Shown piece by piece: positions 1 through 7,993 of a stretch of DNA of 52,618 bases. A program made the translations under genes and the position numbers. Source of the stretch: Acidimicrobiales bacterium (GTDB lineage Bacteria > Actinomycetota > Acidimicrobiia > Acidimicrobiales > JAHEJN01); assembly GCA_024638845.1 (NCBI GenBank), contig JAHEJN010000017.1, positions 1-52,618 on the forward strand, in the 5' to 3' direction. The notes beneath the pieces were generated by a model. It was not told the origin of the DNA. It worked only from the letters and a program-made list of their open reading frames with translations, and searched no databases. The first letter of the stretch is position 1. Each line of letters opens with the position of its first letter.

Positions 1-1160
1 TGCCACCAGAGCCGCTCGAAGAACCCGGGGTCCGCGTCGTCGATGTCACCGATCGAACGGTGCCCGTCGATCGCTTCGAACATGCGCCTCTCGTCGGAGC
101 TCACGAACAGCACCAGGTCAGGGTACGTGTGTGCTCGGTTCAGCAGAGCTGCCGCGGCACCGGGTGCCAGGTTGCGCTCCACGGATGTGGCCGGCGCAGT
201 GCGGATCGGCACGAAGTGCCGCCATCGATCGCCTTCGAAGTCGACCTCATCGGTCGTGTCTGCGGGGTGACGGGCGATGAAACTGTGGCGAGTCATGGTG
301 CCCCGGAAGAGCTCCATGGCCGCGTACTGGTCCGACGGGTGCAGGGCGGCGATCCGGGGGCCATGGGGCAGGCCCCGGAGAACACCACACTGCGGCAGGT
401 AGGGGGCCTGGCGCACCCATCGGCTGAACTGCAGGCCGGCGTTCTCGACGTAGTCCAGGAGCTGGGGGACGGAGTACGACCGGTCTCGCGGATGTAGCAG
501 CGCGTCGGCGAGGGCGTCGCGATCCTCGAAGTCCGGGGTGTTCCTCAGCAGGTGCGAGAGCGGGTGCCCCATCGGCAGCTCTCTGAGCGACGCAACCAAC
601 TCGTCGATGTCGCCTGGCTCGGCACGGACGCCCAGCAGTCGGCAGTACTCCTGGATCATCGTGATGCCGGTGCGGCCGTATGGCGCGTAGAGCATCAGCG
701 ACATGGCACCGGTCGGAGCCAGAACCTCGCGCAGGGCATCGAGGCCGGCGGCGGGGTCGGCGAGGTGGTGGAGCACGCCGGTGCAGACGATCTGGTCGAA
801 CGACGACTCCAGTTCCGCCGCCTGTTCGATAGGGAGTTGTCGCAGTTCCAGGTTGGCCAGCTCATGGCGCTCCGCCAGAGCAAGTGTCTCCTGTATGCCG
901 GTGGCACTGACATCGATGCCGACCACACGGGCTCGGGGATAGCGCAGCGCATATCGGGCCGCCTGGGACGTCCCGCAGCCGGCCACCAGAATCGAGTGGT
1001 CGTCTCGGAACGGCATCGCCGACCACATCCGATGATGCTCGACGCGGCGCCTGCGGCCGTCAGCCCAGTCGGCCGCCTGGCGCGTGAGATCGGCTACCGG
1101 CGGCGGATAGGGGTGTCGGTCGTAGAACGTCGTGACCTCGTCGGGGTCACGGGTGGTCAT
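1..1160 (-). CDS. Class I SAM-dependent methyltransferase, 3' end cut by window edge
   Basis: Reading the minus strand from ATG at 1160 gives an open frame without stops to the window edge (386 codons), so the C-terminus is missing. The protein starts with an FYDRHPYPPP segment at residues 12-21, common at the front of one group of class I methyltransferases, followed by motif I VAGCGT (59-64), an acidic GID end of beta 2 around residue 78, and a CTGVLHHLADP motif IV/V region. After the Rossmann domain come about 200 residues with no motif I know. Its ATG overlaps the TGA of the upstream HAD gene (ATGA, 1157-1160), so the two are translationally coupled. Substrate unknown; the methyl transfer fold is secure, the target is not. 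Confidence 0.85.
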   Translation of the reverse strand, partial: MTTRDPDEVTTFYDRHPYPPPVADLTRQAADWADGRRRRVEHHRMWSAMPFRDDHSILVAGCGTSQAARYALRYPRARVVGIDVSATGIQETLALAERHELANLELRQLPIEQAAELESSFDQIVCTGVLHHLADPAAGLDALREVLAPTGAMSLMLYAPYGRTGITMIQEYCRLLGVRAEPGDIDELVASLRELPMGHPLSHLLRNTPDFEDRDALADALLHPRDRSYSVPQLLDYVENAGLQFSRWVRQAPYLPQCGVLRGLPHGPRIAALHPSDQYAAMELFRGTMTRHSFIARHPADTTDEVDFEGDRWRHFVPIRTAPATSVERNLAPGAAAALLNRAHTYPDLVLFVSSDERRMFEAIDGHRSIGDIDDADPGFFERLWW

Positions 1161-2071
1161 GGCGACGGGAACACGGTGGTCCAGTCGTCGCGCATGCTGA
1201 CCTGGACCCAGCCCAGGCGTGTCGCCGTCGCTTCGACCGGCTCGCTCGCCGCGAACGTGCCGGCCACGCTCTGGTAGGCGTACTCTCGCTCGGCGTCGTC
1301 GTGGTTCACCAGCAGCGCCAGCGAGGGACCGTCGAGCGAGTTGGCGTGCTCCAGCATCTCGGCGTCGCCGGGGGAGTTGCCGGCGGCCAGTACCGGGCGC
1401 CGACCGAGCGCGATCTGGATGTTCGAGACCTTGGCTCCCCCTTCGTTGATCTCGCCCTGGGTGCGGTCGGATCGGACGAGGGTCGGCCGACCGTCAGGGT
1501 GGGTCAACATGTAGGTGATCAGTGTGCCCACGACTCGCTCCGGCTCGATGCCGTAGACCTGTCGACTGATCGCCCGCACGAACTCGGTGCCTCCACCCGT
1601 GACGATGCAGTTCGTGAATCCCTTCGCTTCCAGTGCCCGCAACAGCTCGAGCATGGGCGCGTACACCATCTCGTCGTACTGCATGCCGGTGGCCGGGTGT
1701 CGGGTCTCGGCGAAGAACGTACGCACCCGGGCTTCGAAGTGCTCCGGTTCCCGGCCTTCGAACAGAGCTACGAGCGCCGTCGCCACTCGTTCGATGCCGA
1801 GCTCGGCCATGGCGGCCTTGTCGCCGTTCAGTACGGCGTGGTATTCGGCAACATCCCGCAGGTCCGGCCGGTCGCTCACGGCGTGGTGGAGCTCCCAGGC
1901 GAAGAAATCCAGCTGGGGGTAGTGGGGCTTCTCACACCAGAGGGTGCCGTCGTTGTCGAACACGGCCAACCGCTGCCCGGGCGGGATGTCGTCGGCCACG
2001 TCGAGGAACTCGAGCAGCGCAGCTCGGGCGTCGCCTTCGCGCCATGAGGGCAGGACGGTTCCACCAGGCAT
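1157..2071 (-). CDS. HAD-superfamily phosphatase (phosphoserine-phosphatase-like)
   Basis: About 304 residues. HAD motif I FDNDGTLW is near residue 37, with the nucleophile Asp first and the acid/base Asp two later. Motif II is in the CIVTGGGTEF segment, and a motif IV-like AGNSPGDAEML lies near the C-terminus. This pattern is typical of the haloacid dehalogenase-like hydrolases related to SerB, which remove phosphate from small metabolites; the substrate cannot be read. I chose ATG 2071 because GAGAGGGG lies 7 bases upstream. A GTG at 2107 in the same frame would add 12 residues but sits only 2 bases after the likely -10 element. It is the first gene of a two-gene operon with the methyltransferase. 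Confidence 0.82.
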   Translation of the reverse strand: MPGGTVLPSWREGDARAALLEFLDVADDIPPGQRLAVFDNDGTLWCEKPHYPQLDFFAWELHHAVSDRPDLRDVAEYHAVLNGDKAAMAELGIERVATALVALFEGREPEHFEARVRTFFAETRHPATGMQYDEMVYAPMLELLRALEAKGFTNCIVTGGGTEFVRAISRQVYGIEPERVVGTLITYMLTHPDGRPTLVRSDRTQGEINEGGAKVSNIQIALGRRPVLAAGNSPGDAEMLEHANSLDGPSLALLVNHDDAEREYAYQSVAGTFAASEPVEATATRLGWVQVSMRDDWTTVFPSP

Positions 2072-2109
2072 CAGGCCACCCCTCTCGGGCAAGTTGGGAA
2101 AGGTCACTC

Positions 2110-2115
2110 ACATTA
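2110..2115 (-). promoter_or_regulatory. Likely -10 element TAATGT of the HAD-methyltransferase operon
   Basis: TAATGT on the minus strand lies about 38 bases before ATG 2071, which leaves a leader of about 30 bases carrying the GAGAGGGG ribosome binding site. A GGGCATGCCC palindrome lies where the -35 region would be (about 2129-2138) and could be an operator. The -35 itself is weak. Confidence 0.4.
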
Positions 2116-2177
2116 GGTGGTCGACCAGGGGCATGCCCAGGCGCGTTGTGGGGCCTCGACGCGGTGAGCAGCGGCGC

Positions 2178-3611
2178 TCAGCGCGGGTCGGCCCAGCGCG
2201 ACGAGACGTCGCTTCCGCCTTCGACGGTGAAGCGTCGGCCGCTCTTGAACAGGAGTGGATCGGGGGCGATCTTGCCGGCCGCGAGGCCCTCGCCCAGCTG
2301 GAAACCGGCAGCCTGTTCCACGAGTGGCGTCGGTGCGAACGAGAAGGTCTCGGCCAGCGTCGCGATGTCGGCCGCCGAGTTCATCCTCATCAGCAGGAGA
2401 TTGTCGCACTGCGAAAGGACGTTCCGGTGAACCTTGCTCGGTCGTTGGGTCGACAACAGCAGGTAGATGCCGTACTTGCGACCCTCACCGGCGATGCGAA
2501 CGACGTGCTCGGTGGCGAGTGCCTGGTTCGCGTCGATCGGATCCTGTGGACACACGTTGTGGGCTTCGTCGATGACGACGATGAGGGGCCGGCGGTGGTG
2601 GCGCTGTTCCCACAGGAACCCCAAGAGGGCGGCCGCCGCGATCGATCCCTCCTGGGCCGAGGGCAGGCTTCCGAGATCGGCCACGAGCATGCGCCAGTCC
2701 TCGGGCAGTACATCCATGACCGCCTCCTCACGACCGGCCCAGATCGACTGATCGGCCACCCCGAGATTCTGAATCCGCAGGCCGACCCGGCGGACGTCGT
2801 CATCGAAGGAGGCGCGGACGGCGGCCATGACGTCGTCGAGGGTGTATTCGGGCGTCTCGATGCTGCGCACGGTCCGGACGAATGCGTTGTACTCCTCGGC
2901 GTCGGCGATCGGATCGAGACCGAGCACCATGGTCTGCTGGCGGAACGACAGCCGCCCGTACGTGGCCCGGAGGCGATGGGGAGCACTTTCGCCGCCGAAG
3001 ACGTGGATACGAGGGGCCTCCGACGCAAAACGGGTCGCGAGCGCTTCGTACTCGTCTCCGGGGAGACCGGTGTCGGCCTGCGGCCGCATCGACTCGAGGT
3101 TGACGTAGTCGGAGTTGGGATCGATGGTTGCGATGCGGATGTCGGTTTCGAGCAACAGGCGCTCGAGGACGACGCCCAAGGTATAGGTCTTGCCCGAGCC
3201 CGACTGACCGCACAGGAACGTGTGGCGTCCGAATCCCTTGGCGTGGAGCAGGGCGGGCACCGCGGGCATCCGCTGGATGCTCCCGAGCGCGAGTGCCGCC
3301 GACGAACCCGTTCTCGCGCCGAAATGGGAGGCGACCGCATGGTGGTCGGCGGCGGCGATCACAGCCTCGAACGCGTGCGGTTCGGCAGCCGCGTCCGCGT
3401 CTGCGGCCGGGAGATCACCCAGGAGATTCCCGCGGCCGGTGACGACCCTTCCGCCGCCGTCGGCTTCGACGGACACGCGGAGAACCTGGCCGAGGCGAAC
3501 GTGATCCTCGGGCCCGGTCAGCGTGACGTATGAACCGGTCGGGAACGCCTGGTCGAGCGACGTCTCGAAGGTGAAGGTCCGACCGTCGATCGAGTACGCG
3601 CTCGCAGTCAT
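2178..3611 (-). CDS. HerA/DUF87-like ATPase
   Basis: 477 residues from ATG 3611. The first 60 residues are beta-rich and resemble the HAS-barrel found before HerA ATPase domains. Walker A is GQSGSGKT (135-142), Walker B LIVVIDEAHN in the last third, and LLSTQRPS follows as the sensor/arginine-bearing segment, typical of the FtsK-HerA family. Such ATPases drive DNA translocation or act in end resection with NurA, and some belong to anti-phage systems. No nuclease, NurA or SIR2 partner is visible nearby, so the role is open. The frame stays open for 202 codons upstream of 3611, but those residues are shadows of the opposite-strand gene. The small membrane protein gene ends 14 bases upstream on the same strand. 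Confidence 0.85.
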   Translation of the reverse strand: MTASAYSIDGRTFTFETSLDQAFPTGSYVTLTGPEDHVRLGQVLRVSVEADGGGRVVTGRGNLLGDLPAADADAAAEPHAFEAVIAAADHHAVASHFGARTGSSAALALGSIQRMPAVPALLHAKGFGRHTFLCGQSGSGKTYTLGVVLERLLLETDIRIATIDPNSDYVNLESMRPQADTGLPGDEYEALATRFASEAPRIHVFGGESAPHRLRATYGRLSFRQQTMVLGLDPIADAEEYNAFVRTVRSIETPEYTLDDVMAAVRASFDDDVRRVGLRIQNLGVADQSIWAGREEAVMDVLPEDWRMLVADLGSLPSAQEGSIAAAALLGFLWEQRHHRRPLIVVIDEAHNVCPQDPIDANQALATEHVVRIAGEGRKYGIYLLLSTQRPSKVHRNVLSQCDNLLLMRMNSAADIATLAETFSFAPTPLVEQAAGFQLGEGLAAGKIAPDPLLFKSGRRFTVEGGSDVSSRWADPR

Positions 3612-3625
3612 GTCAGCCGCCACCG

Positions 3626-3811
3626 CTACGGAATGGCCGCTCCCGACGCCGATGCACCACTGAGCAGCGCCGACACGAGTATCCCGAGCGGCAGCGTTCC
3701 CCAGTACGAGAGGCCGAGGCCGACGTTGCCGAGGAACAACATCAACAACCAGGTCGCGGGAAAGGTCGCGATCAAAAGGACGACCAGGGCAGCGATCAGG
3801 ACTCGGATCAT
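3626..3811 (-). CDS. Small membrane protein, unknown
   Basis: 61 residues from ATG 3811, which has GGAGAG about 8-9 bases upstream. The sequence is almost entirely hydrophobic with two likely membrane helices (residues about 3-25 and 30-50) separated by a glycine-rich turn. It lies 14 bases before the HerA-like gene, so the two may share a transcript. I do not recognise a family; an upstream in-frame extension to 3856 has no ribosome binding site. Confidence 0.6.
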   Translation of the reverse strand: MIRVLIAALVVLLIATFPATWLLMLFLGNVGLGLSYWGTLPLGILVSALLSGASASGAAIP

Positions 3812-3903
3812 GGCGGGCTCTCTCTCCGGTTCGACGAACGGTGTCCATCGAAGCACAGGCGGTCCGCGAGGAGGTCGATACCCGCCACCGTCGAGGTTCG
3901 CGG

Positions 3904-3909
3904 TACGGT
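3904..3909 (+). promoter_or_regulatory. Leaderless -10 TACGGT
   Basis: TACGGT stands 6 bases before GTG 3916, so transcription would start at or next to the start codon. It matches the TANNNT elements found at the same distance before several other genes here. Confidence 0.5.
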
Positions 3910-3915
3910 GCGCGG

Positions 3916-4200
3916 GTGCTCATCTTGGGAATCATCGTTTTCGGCATGGCCGCAGGAGCCCTTGCGCAGATGCTGCTCGGTCGGTCCGGTCGCAGGATCG
4001 ACTGGGGAATGGCCCTGATCGCCGGGCTTGCCGGCTCCTTCGTCGGCGGTCTGCTGGCCAGCCTCATTGCCGGCGATGGCCTCTCGCTTCGACCCAGCGG
4101 GCTGATCGGATCGATCGTGGGTGCGGTCGTCGTGAGTGCCATTTGGCTGCGCGTCGATACCGAAAAGGCGGCCGAAGCCAAGCGTTCACGACGTCGCTGA
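3916..4200 (+). CDS. GlsB/YeaQ/YmgE-type membrane protein (transglycosylase-associated)
   Basis: 94 residues from GTG 3916. Three hydrophobic segments alternate with glycine-rich turns (ILGIIVFGMAAG..., GLAGSFVGGLLAS, IGSIVGAVVVSAIWL) and the tail is basic, as in the GlsB/YeaQ family of small inner-membrane stress proteins. Molecular role in the family is unclear. A longer frame from ATG 3841 adds a charged N-terminus that would precede the first helix oddly; the GTG is supported by the TACGGT leaderless promoter and by family length. Confidence 0.75.
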   Translation: MLILGIIVFGMAAGALAQMLLGRSGRRIDWGMALIAGLAGSFVGGLLASLIAGDGLSLRPSGLIGSIVGAVVVSAIWLRVDTEKAAEAKRSRRR

Positions 4201-4213
4201 CGACGCTCGCCGC

Positions 4214-5266
4214 TCACATGGCGTCAAGGGTGGGTGAGCCAGCTCCGCTGTCGGCGATGGGTGGCACCCGCACCCCTCGATGGCGCATGTGGACACGGTG
4301 GACGCCGTAGGCCAGCACGCCGAGCGGAATCGGAAGCCAGTAGGAGACGAGGCGATAGGCCAGCGTTGCGGTGGCGGCGTCGCCGGCGCTGAGCCCGGCC
4401 AGCACGAGGGTTCCCGCGAGGCCGGCTTCGACGAATCCCAACCCGCCGGGCGTCAGCGGGATCTTGCCGAGCAGCGAAGCGGTCACGAAGGCCAGCATCA
4501 GTACCGACGACGTGTCGTCGTGACCGGTCCCTCGTACCGCCATGACCAGGGCCAGGTAGTCGAAGCCCCACTTGCCCACACTGGCGAGCGCGACCAGATG
4601 CCAACGGTCGGCGAGGTATGAGCGGATGAGATCGCGGGAGTCGAGCAGGCGTTCGGAACGAGACGGCGCGAGTGGGTCGAAGCGTCCCACCAGACGAGCG
4701 ATCCGGTCCGCCACTCGACCGAGGGCGATGACGGGCCGGTCCCAAGCGAGCAGCAGTCCCCCGATGACCGCGGCGGCGACGAAGGCGATGGCCGCGACCA
4801 CGGCACCGTTCAGCAGCGCCGAGTCGATGGGTGGTCCCGAGAGGATCGCCGGGACGGCCACAACGGGCATGGCGAACAGCACGGCGAAGTTCAGGAGCGT
4901 CGCGACGGTCAGGCCGGTGCCGGCGGTTGCGGCGTTGATTCCGCCGTCGTTGAGGAGCCGGTACTGCACGGCAGTGGCGGTGGCCGAACCTCCCGGGAGA
5001 ATCCGTGAGACGGCCGAAGAGGCGAGCTGAGAGCTCGCCATCAGGACCCAATCGGTTGAGCGGAGACACAGGCCCAGCAACACCCAGAAGCACACGAGGC
5101 TCAACAGGATCAGCCCGGCCATGGCCAGCAACGACCCCTCCCGCAGTCGCTCCAGCTCGGGCCACGAGCTGAATGTCTCGATCACGCTCGGCATGACCAG
5201 GTATATGGACACCGCGGTGATCGCGAGCAGGAGCGCACGCTTGGCGAACATGCTCCATCGCTTCAT
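4214..5266 (-). CDS. YbhN/UPF0104 (LPG synthase-like) integral membrane protein
   Basis: 350 residues from ATG 5266. About eight hydrophobic helices, a conserved SRILPGGSATA segment, and KIPLTPGGLGFVEAGLAG towards the end, which is the hallmark PGGxGxxE motif of the YbhN/lysylphosphatidylglycerol-synthetase TM family. Members transfer or move lipids across the membrane (MprF-like flippase part). No cytoplasmic synthase domain is attached, so lipid flipping or transport is likelier than lipid aminoacylation. Its ATG overlaps the stop of the YihY-like gene (ATGA, 5263-5266), so both membrane proteins are made from one message. Confidence 0.8.
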   Translation of the reverse strand: MKRWSMFAKRALLLAITAVSIYLVMPSVIETFSSWPELERLREGSLLAMAGLILLSLVCFWVLLGLCLRSTDWVLMASSQLASSAVSRILPGGSATATAVQYRLLNDGGINAATAGTGLTVATLLNFAVLFAMPVVAVPAILSGPPIDSALLNGAVVAAIAFVAAAVIGGLLLAWDRPVIALGRVADRIARLVGRFDPLAPSRSERLLDSRDLIRSYLADRWHLVALASVGKWGFDYLALVMAVRGTGHDDTSSVLMLAFVTASLLGKIPLTPGGLGFVEAGLAGTLVLAGLSAGDAATATLAYRLVSYWLPIPLGVLAYGVHRVHMRHRGVRVPPIADSGAGSPTLDAM

Positions 5267-6123
5267 CGATCCTCTCCACCAGTGAGCTTCGCCTCGTCGA
5301 CACTCAGCACCTTCACGAGCTGCATGCCGCCGAGGAGGATCTGAGCTTGGTAGTACACCCAGCTGATGGCGGCGAGGATCGCCCCGAAGGCCCCGGCCAC
5401 GGACGCTCCGCCGAACTCCCGCAGGTACCAGCCGATGACAACCGTGCCGGCGGCCAGGAGCAGCGCGGTGGCGATACCCGCGATCAGCGCCACCCGCCAG
5501 GCCACCCGAACCGGCGGAAGGAACCGGAAGAGCAGGGCCAGGGCCAAGGCCAACGATGCCCACGACGCGACGCCGGCGAGCGTCGTGGCGAGGGTGTCGA
5601 GCAGCTCGATCTGGACCGGCAGCAGCGCCTCGGCCACACCGCTGACCGCCGACACCGCCAAACCGGCGATGAGCACGGCGCCGGTGCCGAGAACCATCAA
5701 GAAGGCGACCAGCCGGCGTCGGATCGTGTTCCACACCCCGGAGCCGACCGGCACGTCCCAGATGACGTTGATCGCGTCGATGAGAGCCAGGAAGAACACC
5801 GACGCGGCAAACAGCAACGTGCCCAAGCCGATGAGACCGAGTCGTGTCTGGGTCGAACTGGTCGAGATCGCCTCGGCCACGGAACCACCGAGGCTCTCGG
5901 AGTCGACCACGCCCAGTTCGTTCAGCCGTTCGGTGATGTAGTCCTGAACCTCGGCTGTACCGAAGAGCCACTCGGCCAGCGCCGCGGTGATGGCAAGAAG
6001 GGGAATCACCGCGAACAAGGCGTAGTAGGCGAGGCCGGCACCGAGGCGGAGCGTGCGGTCCTCGCGCCAGGCAGCGTAGGTCCGCGTCCCGATCCGATGG
6101 ATCGGTGCGATAGCGCTCGTCAC
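5263..6123 (-). CDS. YihY/BrkB (UPF0761) family membrane protein
   Basis: 286 residues from GTG 6123. LGAGLAYYALFAVIPLLAI (around residues 28-46) is the signature first membrane segment of the YihY family, followed by an acidic loop and five more membrane segments; ISWVYYQAQILLGG near the end is also typical (family: ISWxYYxxxIxLxGA). Family members were once called ribonuclease BN in error; the true role in the envelope is unsettled. GTG 6123 follows CATACT by 6 bases, a weaker version of the leaderless pattern. The frame extends to 6603 but that part is antisense to the next gene. Confidence 0.85.
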   Translation of the reverse strand: MTSAIAPIHRIGTRTYAAWREDRTLRLGAGLAYYALFAVIPLLAITAALAEWLFGTAEVQDYITERLNELGVVDSESLGGSVAEAISTSSTQTRLGLIGLGTLLFAASVFFLALIDAINVIWDVPVGSGVWNTIRRRLVAFLMVLGTGAVLIAGLAVSAVSGVAEALLPVQIELLDTLATTLAGVASWASLALALALLFRFLPPVRVAWRVALIAGIATALLLAAGTVVIGWYLREFGGASVAGAFGAILAAISWVYYQAQILLGGMQLVKVLSVDEAKLTGGEDR

Positions 6124-6183
6124 GGCTGAAGTATGGTCGCCGCCGGTCGCGGCAACAACCGGACGGCGACGAGGTGGCTGCAG

Positions 6184-6189
6184 TAGCTT
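6184..6189 (+). promoter_or_regulatory. Leaderless -10 TAGCTT
   Basis: TAGCTT lies 7 bases before ATG 6197. There is no Shine-Dalgarno sequence between them, so a leaderless message is likely. Confidence 0.5.
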
Positions 6190-6196
6190 GACGCCG

Positions 6197-6559
6197 ATGA
6201 GGTTCCTGATTCGGCTCGGTATCACCGCCGGCGCGCTGTGGATCGCCGCTGAGGTGATCCCACGCGCCGAGTTCGACGGACGTTTCGTCGACCTCCTCCT
6301 CGTTGCCTTGATCTTCGGCCTGGTCAACGCCCTCATCCGACCGGTCGTCAGGCTCCTGACCTTCCCGATCAACGTGCTCACCCTCGGTCTGTTCACCCTC
6401 GTCGTGAACGGATTGATGCTGCTCATCACCGCCAACTTCACCGATTCACTGAACTTCGACGGAGGTTTCTTCGCTCGGCTCGGTGCCGCGATCCTGGCCT
6501 CGCTCGTCGTGAGCATCGTCAGCGTCGTGTTGAGCATGCTGTTGCCCGACGGCCGGTAG
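6197..6559 (+). CDS. Phage_holin_4_2 / DUF360 family 4-TM membrane protein
   Basis: 120 residues from ATG 6197; a TTG 9 bases upstream is in frame but is inside the promoter. Four membrane helices with the family segments GLVNALIRPVVRLLTFPINVLTLGLF. This family is named after a mycobacterial holin but occurs in chromosomes without phage, as here. Role in the envelope unknown. An intrinsic terminator follows 11 bases after the stop. Confidence 0.8.
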   Translation: MRFLIRLGITAGALWIAAEVIPRAEFDGRFVDLLLVALIFGLVNALIRPVVRLLTFPINVLTLGLFTLVVNGLMLLITANFTDSLNFDGGFFARLGAAILASLVVSIVSVVLSMLLPDGR

Positions 6560-6569
6560 TACGACCGCC

Positions 6570-6592
6570 CGCCCGTCGGGGCGCCATTTTTT
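6570..6592 (+). terminator. Intrinsic terminator after the holin-family gene
   Basis: Perfect 5-bp GC stem CGCCC / GGGCG with a GTCG loop (6570-6583), then CCA and six T residues (6587-6592). It separates the holin-family gene from the ECF operon. Confidence 0.7.
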
Positions 6593-6623
6593 CGGGGAAC
6601 CATTCGGGGTCACCGGCGCGACA

Positions 6624-7163
6624 GTGGAGGAGATGGACCTCGACTCGTTGAGCGACGCCGATCTGATTCGTGCGGTGGCGGCTCACGATCGCGGTGCGCT
6701 GCGGATCCTTCACGAACGCCACTCGCCGTGGCTGGTGGCACGACTCCGCCGACGGTGCGGCGACGTCGATCTGGTCGCCGAAGCGGTACAGGACACGTGG
6801 ATGGCGGTGTGGACGTCGCCGCGCTGGAACGGGAGCGGTGAGGTCGGCGCCTGGCTGTGGGGCATCGCCATCCGACGCCTCATAGGTGTGCAGCGCAAGC
6901 GCAACCGCTGGGCGCCACCCACGAAACGATCCGACGACGAACTGGTCGTATCGGCAGAGGACCGCGTGTTGTTGGGCGTGGAACACGGCGATCTTGCCGG
7001 AGCGCTGGCGTCGTTGTCGCCGGAGTTGCGCGCCGTCGTGCAAGCCACAGTGCTCGACGGGTTGACGACCAAAGAGGCAGCAATCTTGCTCGGCATCCCC
7101 AGGGGCACCGTGAAGAGTCGCGTGTCGCGGGCACGGGTCGAGCTGAGAGGAGCGCTCGCATGA
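6624..7163 (+). CDS. ECF-type RNA polymerase sigma factor
   Basis: Up to 179 residues. Region 2 runs from LIRAVAAHDRGALRILHERH to VAEAVQDTWMAVW (the DTW of region 2.2-2.3), and region 4 is LSPELRAVVQATVLDGLTTKEAAILLGIPRGTVKSRVSRAR with a clear helix-turn-helix. No extra domains. GTG 6624 or ATG 6633 may be the start; GGAGGAG overlaps the space between them, so 6624 is kept with reservation. GGAACC at 6596-6601 followed 17 bases later by CGAC resembles an ECF-dependent promoter, suggesting self-activation. It heads a five-gene overlapping operon whose next gene is the anti-sigma factor. Confidence 0.88.
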   Translation: MEEMDLDSLSDADLIRAVAAHDRGALRILHERHSPWLVARLRRRCGDVDLVAEAVQDTWMAVWTSPRWNGSGEVGAWLWGIAIRRLIGVQRKRNRWAPPTKRSDDELVVSAEDRVLLGVEHGDLAGALASLSPELRAVVQATVLDGLTTKEAAILLGIPRGTVKSRVSRARVELRGALA

Positions 7164-7993
7164 GCGAATGGCACATCCCCGATGAGCTCATGGTCGGGTT
7201 CTCGACGAACCCGGGTGACATCGACGCCGCAACCGCGGCGTCGATCGAACTCCACCTGACGGCCTGTGGCGAGTGTCAGGCGGATCTGGCGGTGCTGGCC
7301 CGGCCAGCATTGCTCGACGCGATCTGGGCCGAGGTCCAGGACGGCGTCGATCGCGCCGGCGTCGGTTTCACCGAACGCTGGCTGAGCCGGCTGGGATTCG
7401 AGTCGGGACCGGCTCGGCTGCTGGCGGCCACGCCCGCCCTCCGGCTCGGCGCCGTGCTGGCCGTCGCGCTGATCGTTGCCGCCGTGGTCATGGTGAGTCG
7501 GGCCGCCGATGCCGGTGAGGCCTTCCTCGCGTTGGCGCCGGTGATCCCCACGGCCCTGGTGGGGCTGAGCTTTGCGCCAGGAGCGGATCCGGCAGGGGAG
7601 TGCGGCCTGGCCACACCGGTCTTCGGCTTCGGACTGGTGATGCGGCGGGCGCTGGGCATCGAGCTCGTTGCCCTCGTGGTTCTGGCCGTGGGTTCGCTGT
7701 TCGTCCCGATCGACGGGCTGCGAGCGCTGGGCTGGCTGCTTCCGGCGCTGGCGCTGTCGATGGGGACCTTGGCCGGAGGTGTGCGGTGGTCGGCACCGGC
7801 AACGGCAACCGCACTGACGACAGGATGGGTGGGCGTGCTCGTGCTGGCCCAGGCCACCTCGGCCCAGGCCAGCCTGATCGATTCGGCCGTGTTCGATGTC
7901 GCCGGTCAGACGGTCCTCGCGTTCATGGCCACCGCGGCGGTCTTCGTGGTGGCCACCAATCGACAGGTCTTGTTCCAGGAGGTCAAGCGATGA
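7160..7993 (+). CDS. Zinc-finger anti-sigma factor with membrane domain
   Basis: 277 residues from ATG 7160, overlapping the sigma stop by ATGA. The N-terminus has the HxxxCxxC zinc motif of ZAS anti-sigma factors (H32, C36, C39). About six hydrophobic segments follow from residue about 90 to the end. Binding and holding the sigma factor at the membrane is inferred from family and position. Most ZAS anti-sigmas have one membrane helix; the polytopic C-terminus here suggests that it may sense a membrane event or couple directly to the ABC transporter encoded next. Confidence 0.8.
   Translation: MSEWHIPDELMVGFSTNPGDIDAATAASIELHLTACGECQADLAVLARPALLDAIWAEVQDGVDRAGVGFTERWLSRLGFESGPARLLAATPALRLGAVLAVALIVAAVVMVSRAADAGEAFLALAPVIPTALVGLSFAPGADPAGECGLATPVFGFGLVMRRALGIELVALVVLAVGSLFVPIDGLRALGWLLPALALSMGTLAGGVRWSAPATATALTTGWVGVLVLAQATSAQASLIDSAVFDVAGQTVLAFMATAAVFVVATNRQVLFQEVKR

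Noticed and set aside
43-497. Short plus-strand frames at the left edge
   Set aside because: They are antisense to the methyltransferase, whose frame is intact and has family motifs.
4214-5971. 585-codon frame including extra N-terminus
   Set aside because: Residues before ATG 5266 are antisense-like low-complexity sequence overlapping the YihY gene; the coupled ATGA start fits better.
6197-6559. Holin as a mark of a prophage
   Set aside because: No phage structural, integrase or lysis gene is near; this family is common in chromosomes outside phage.
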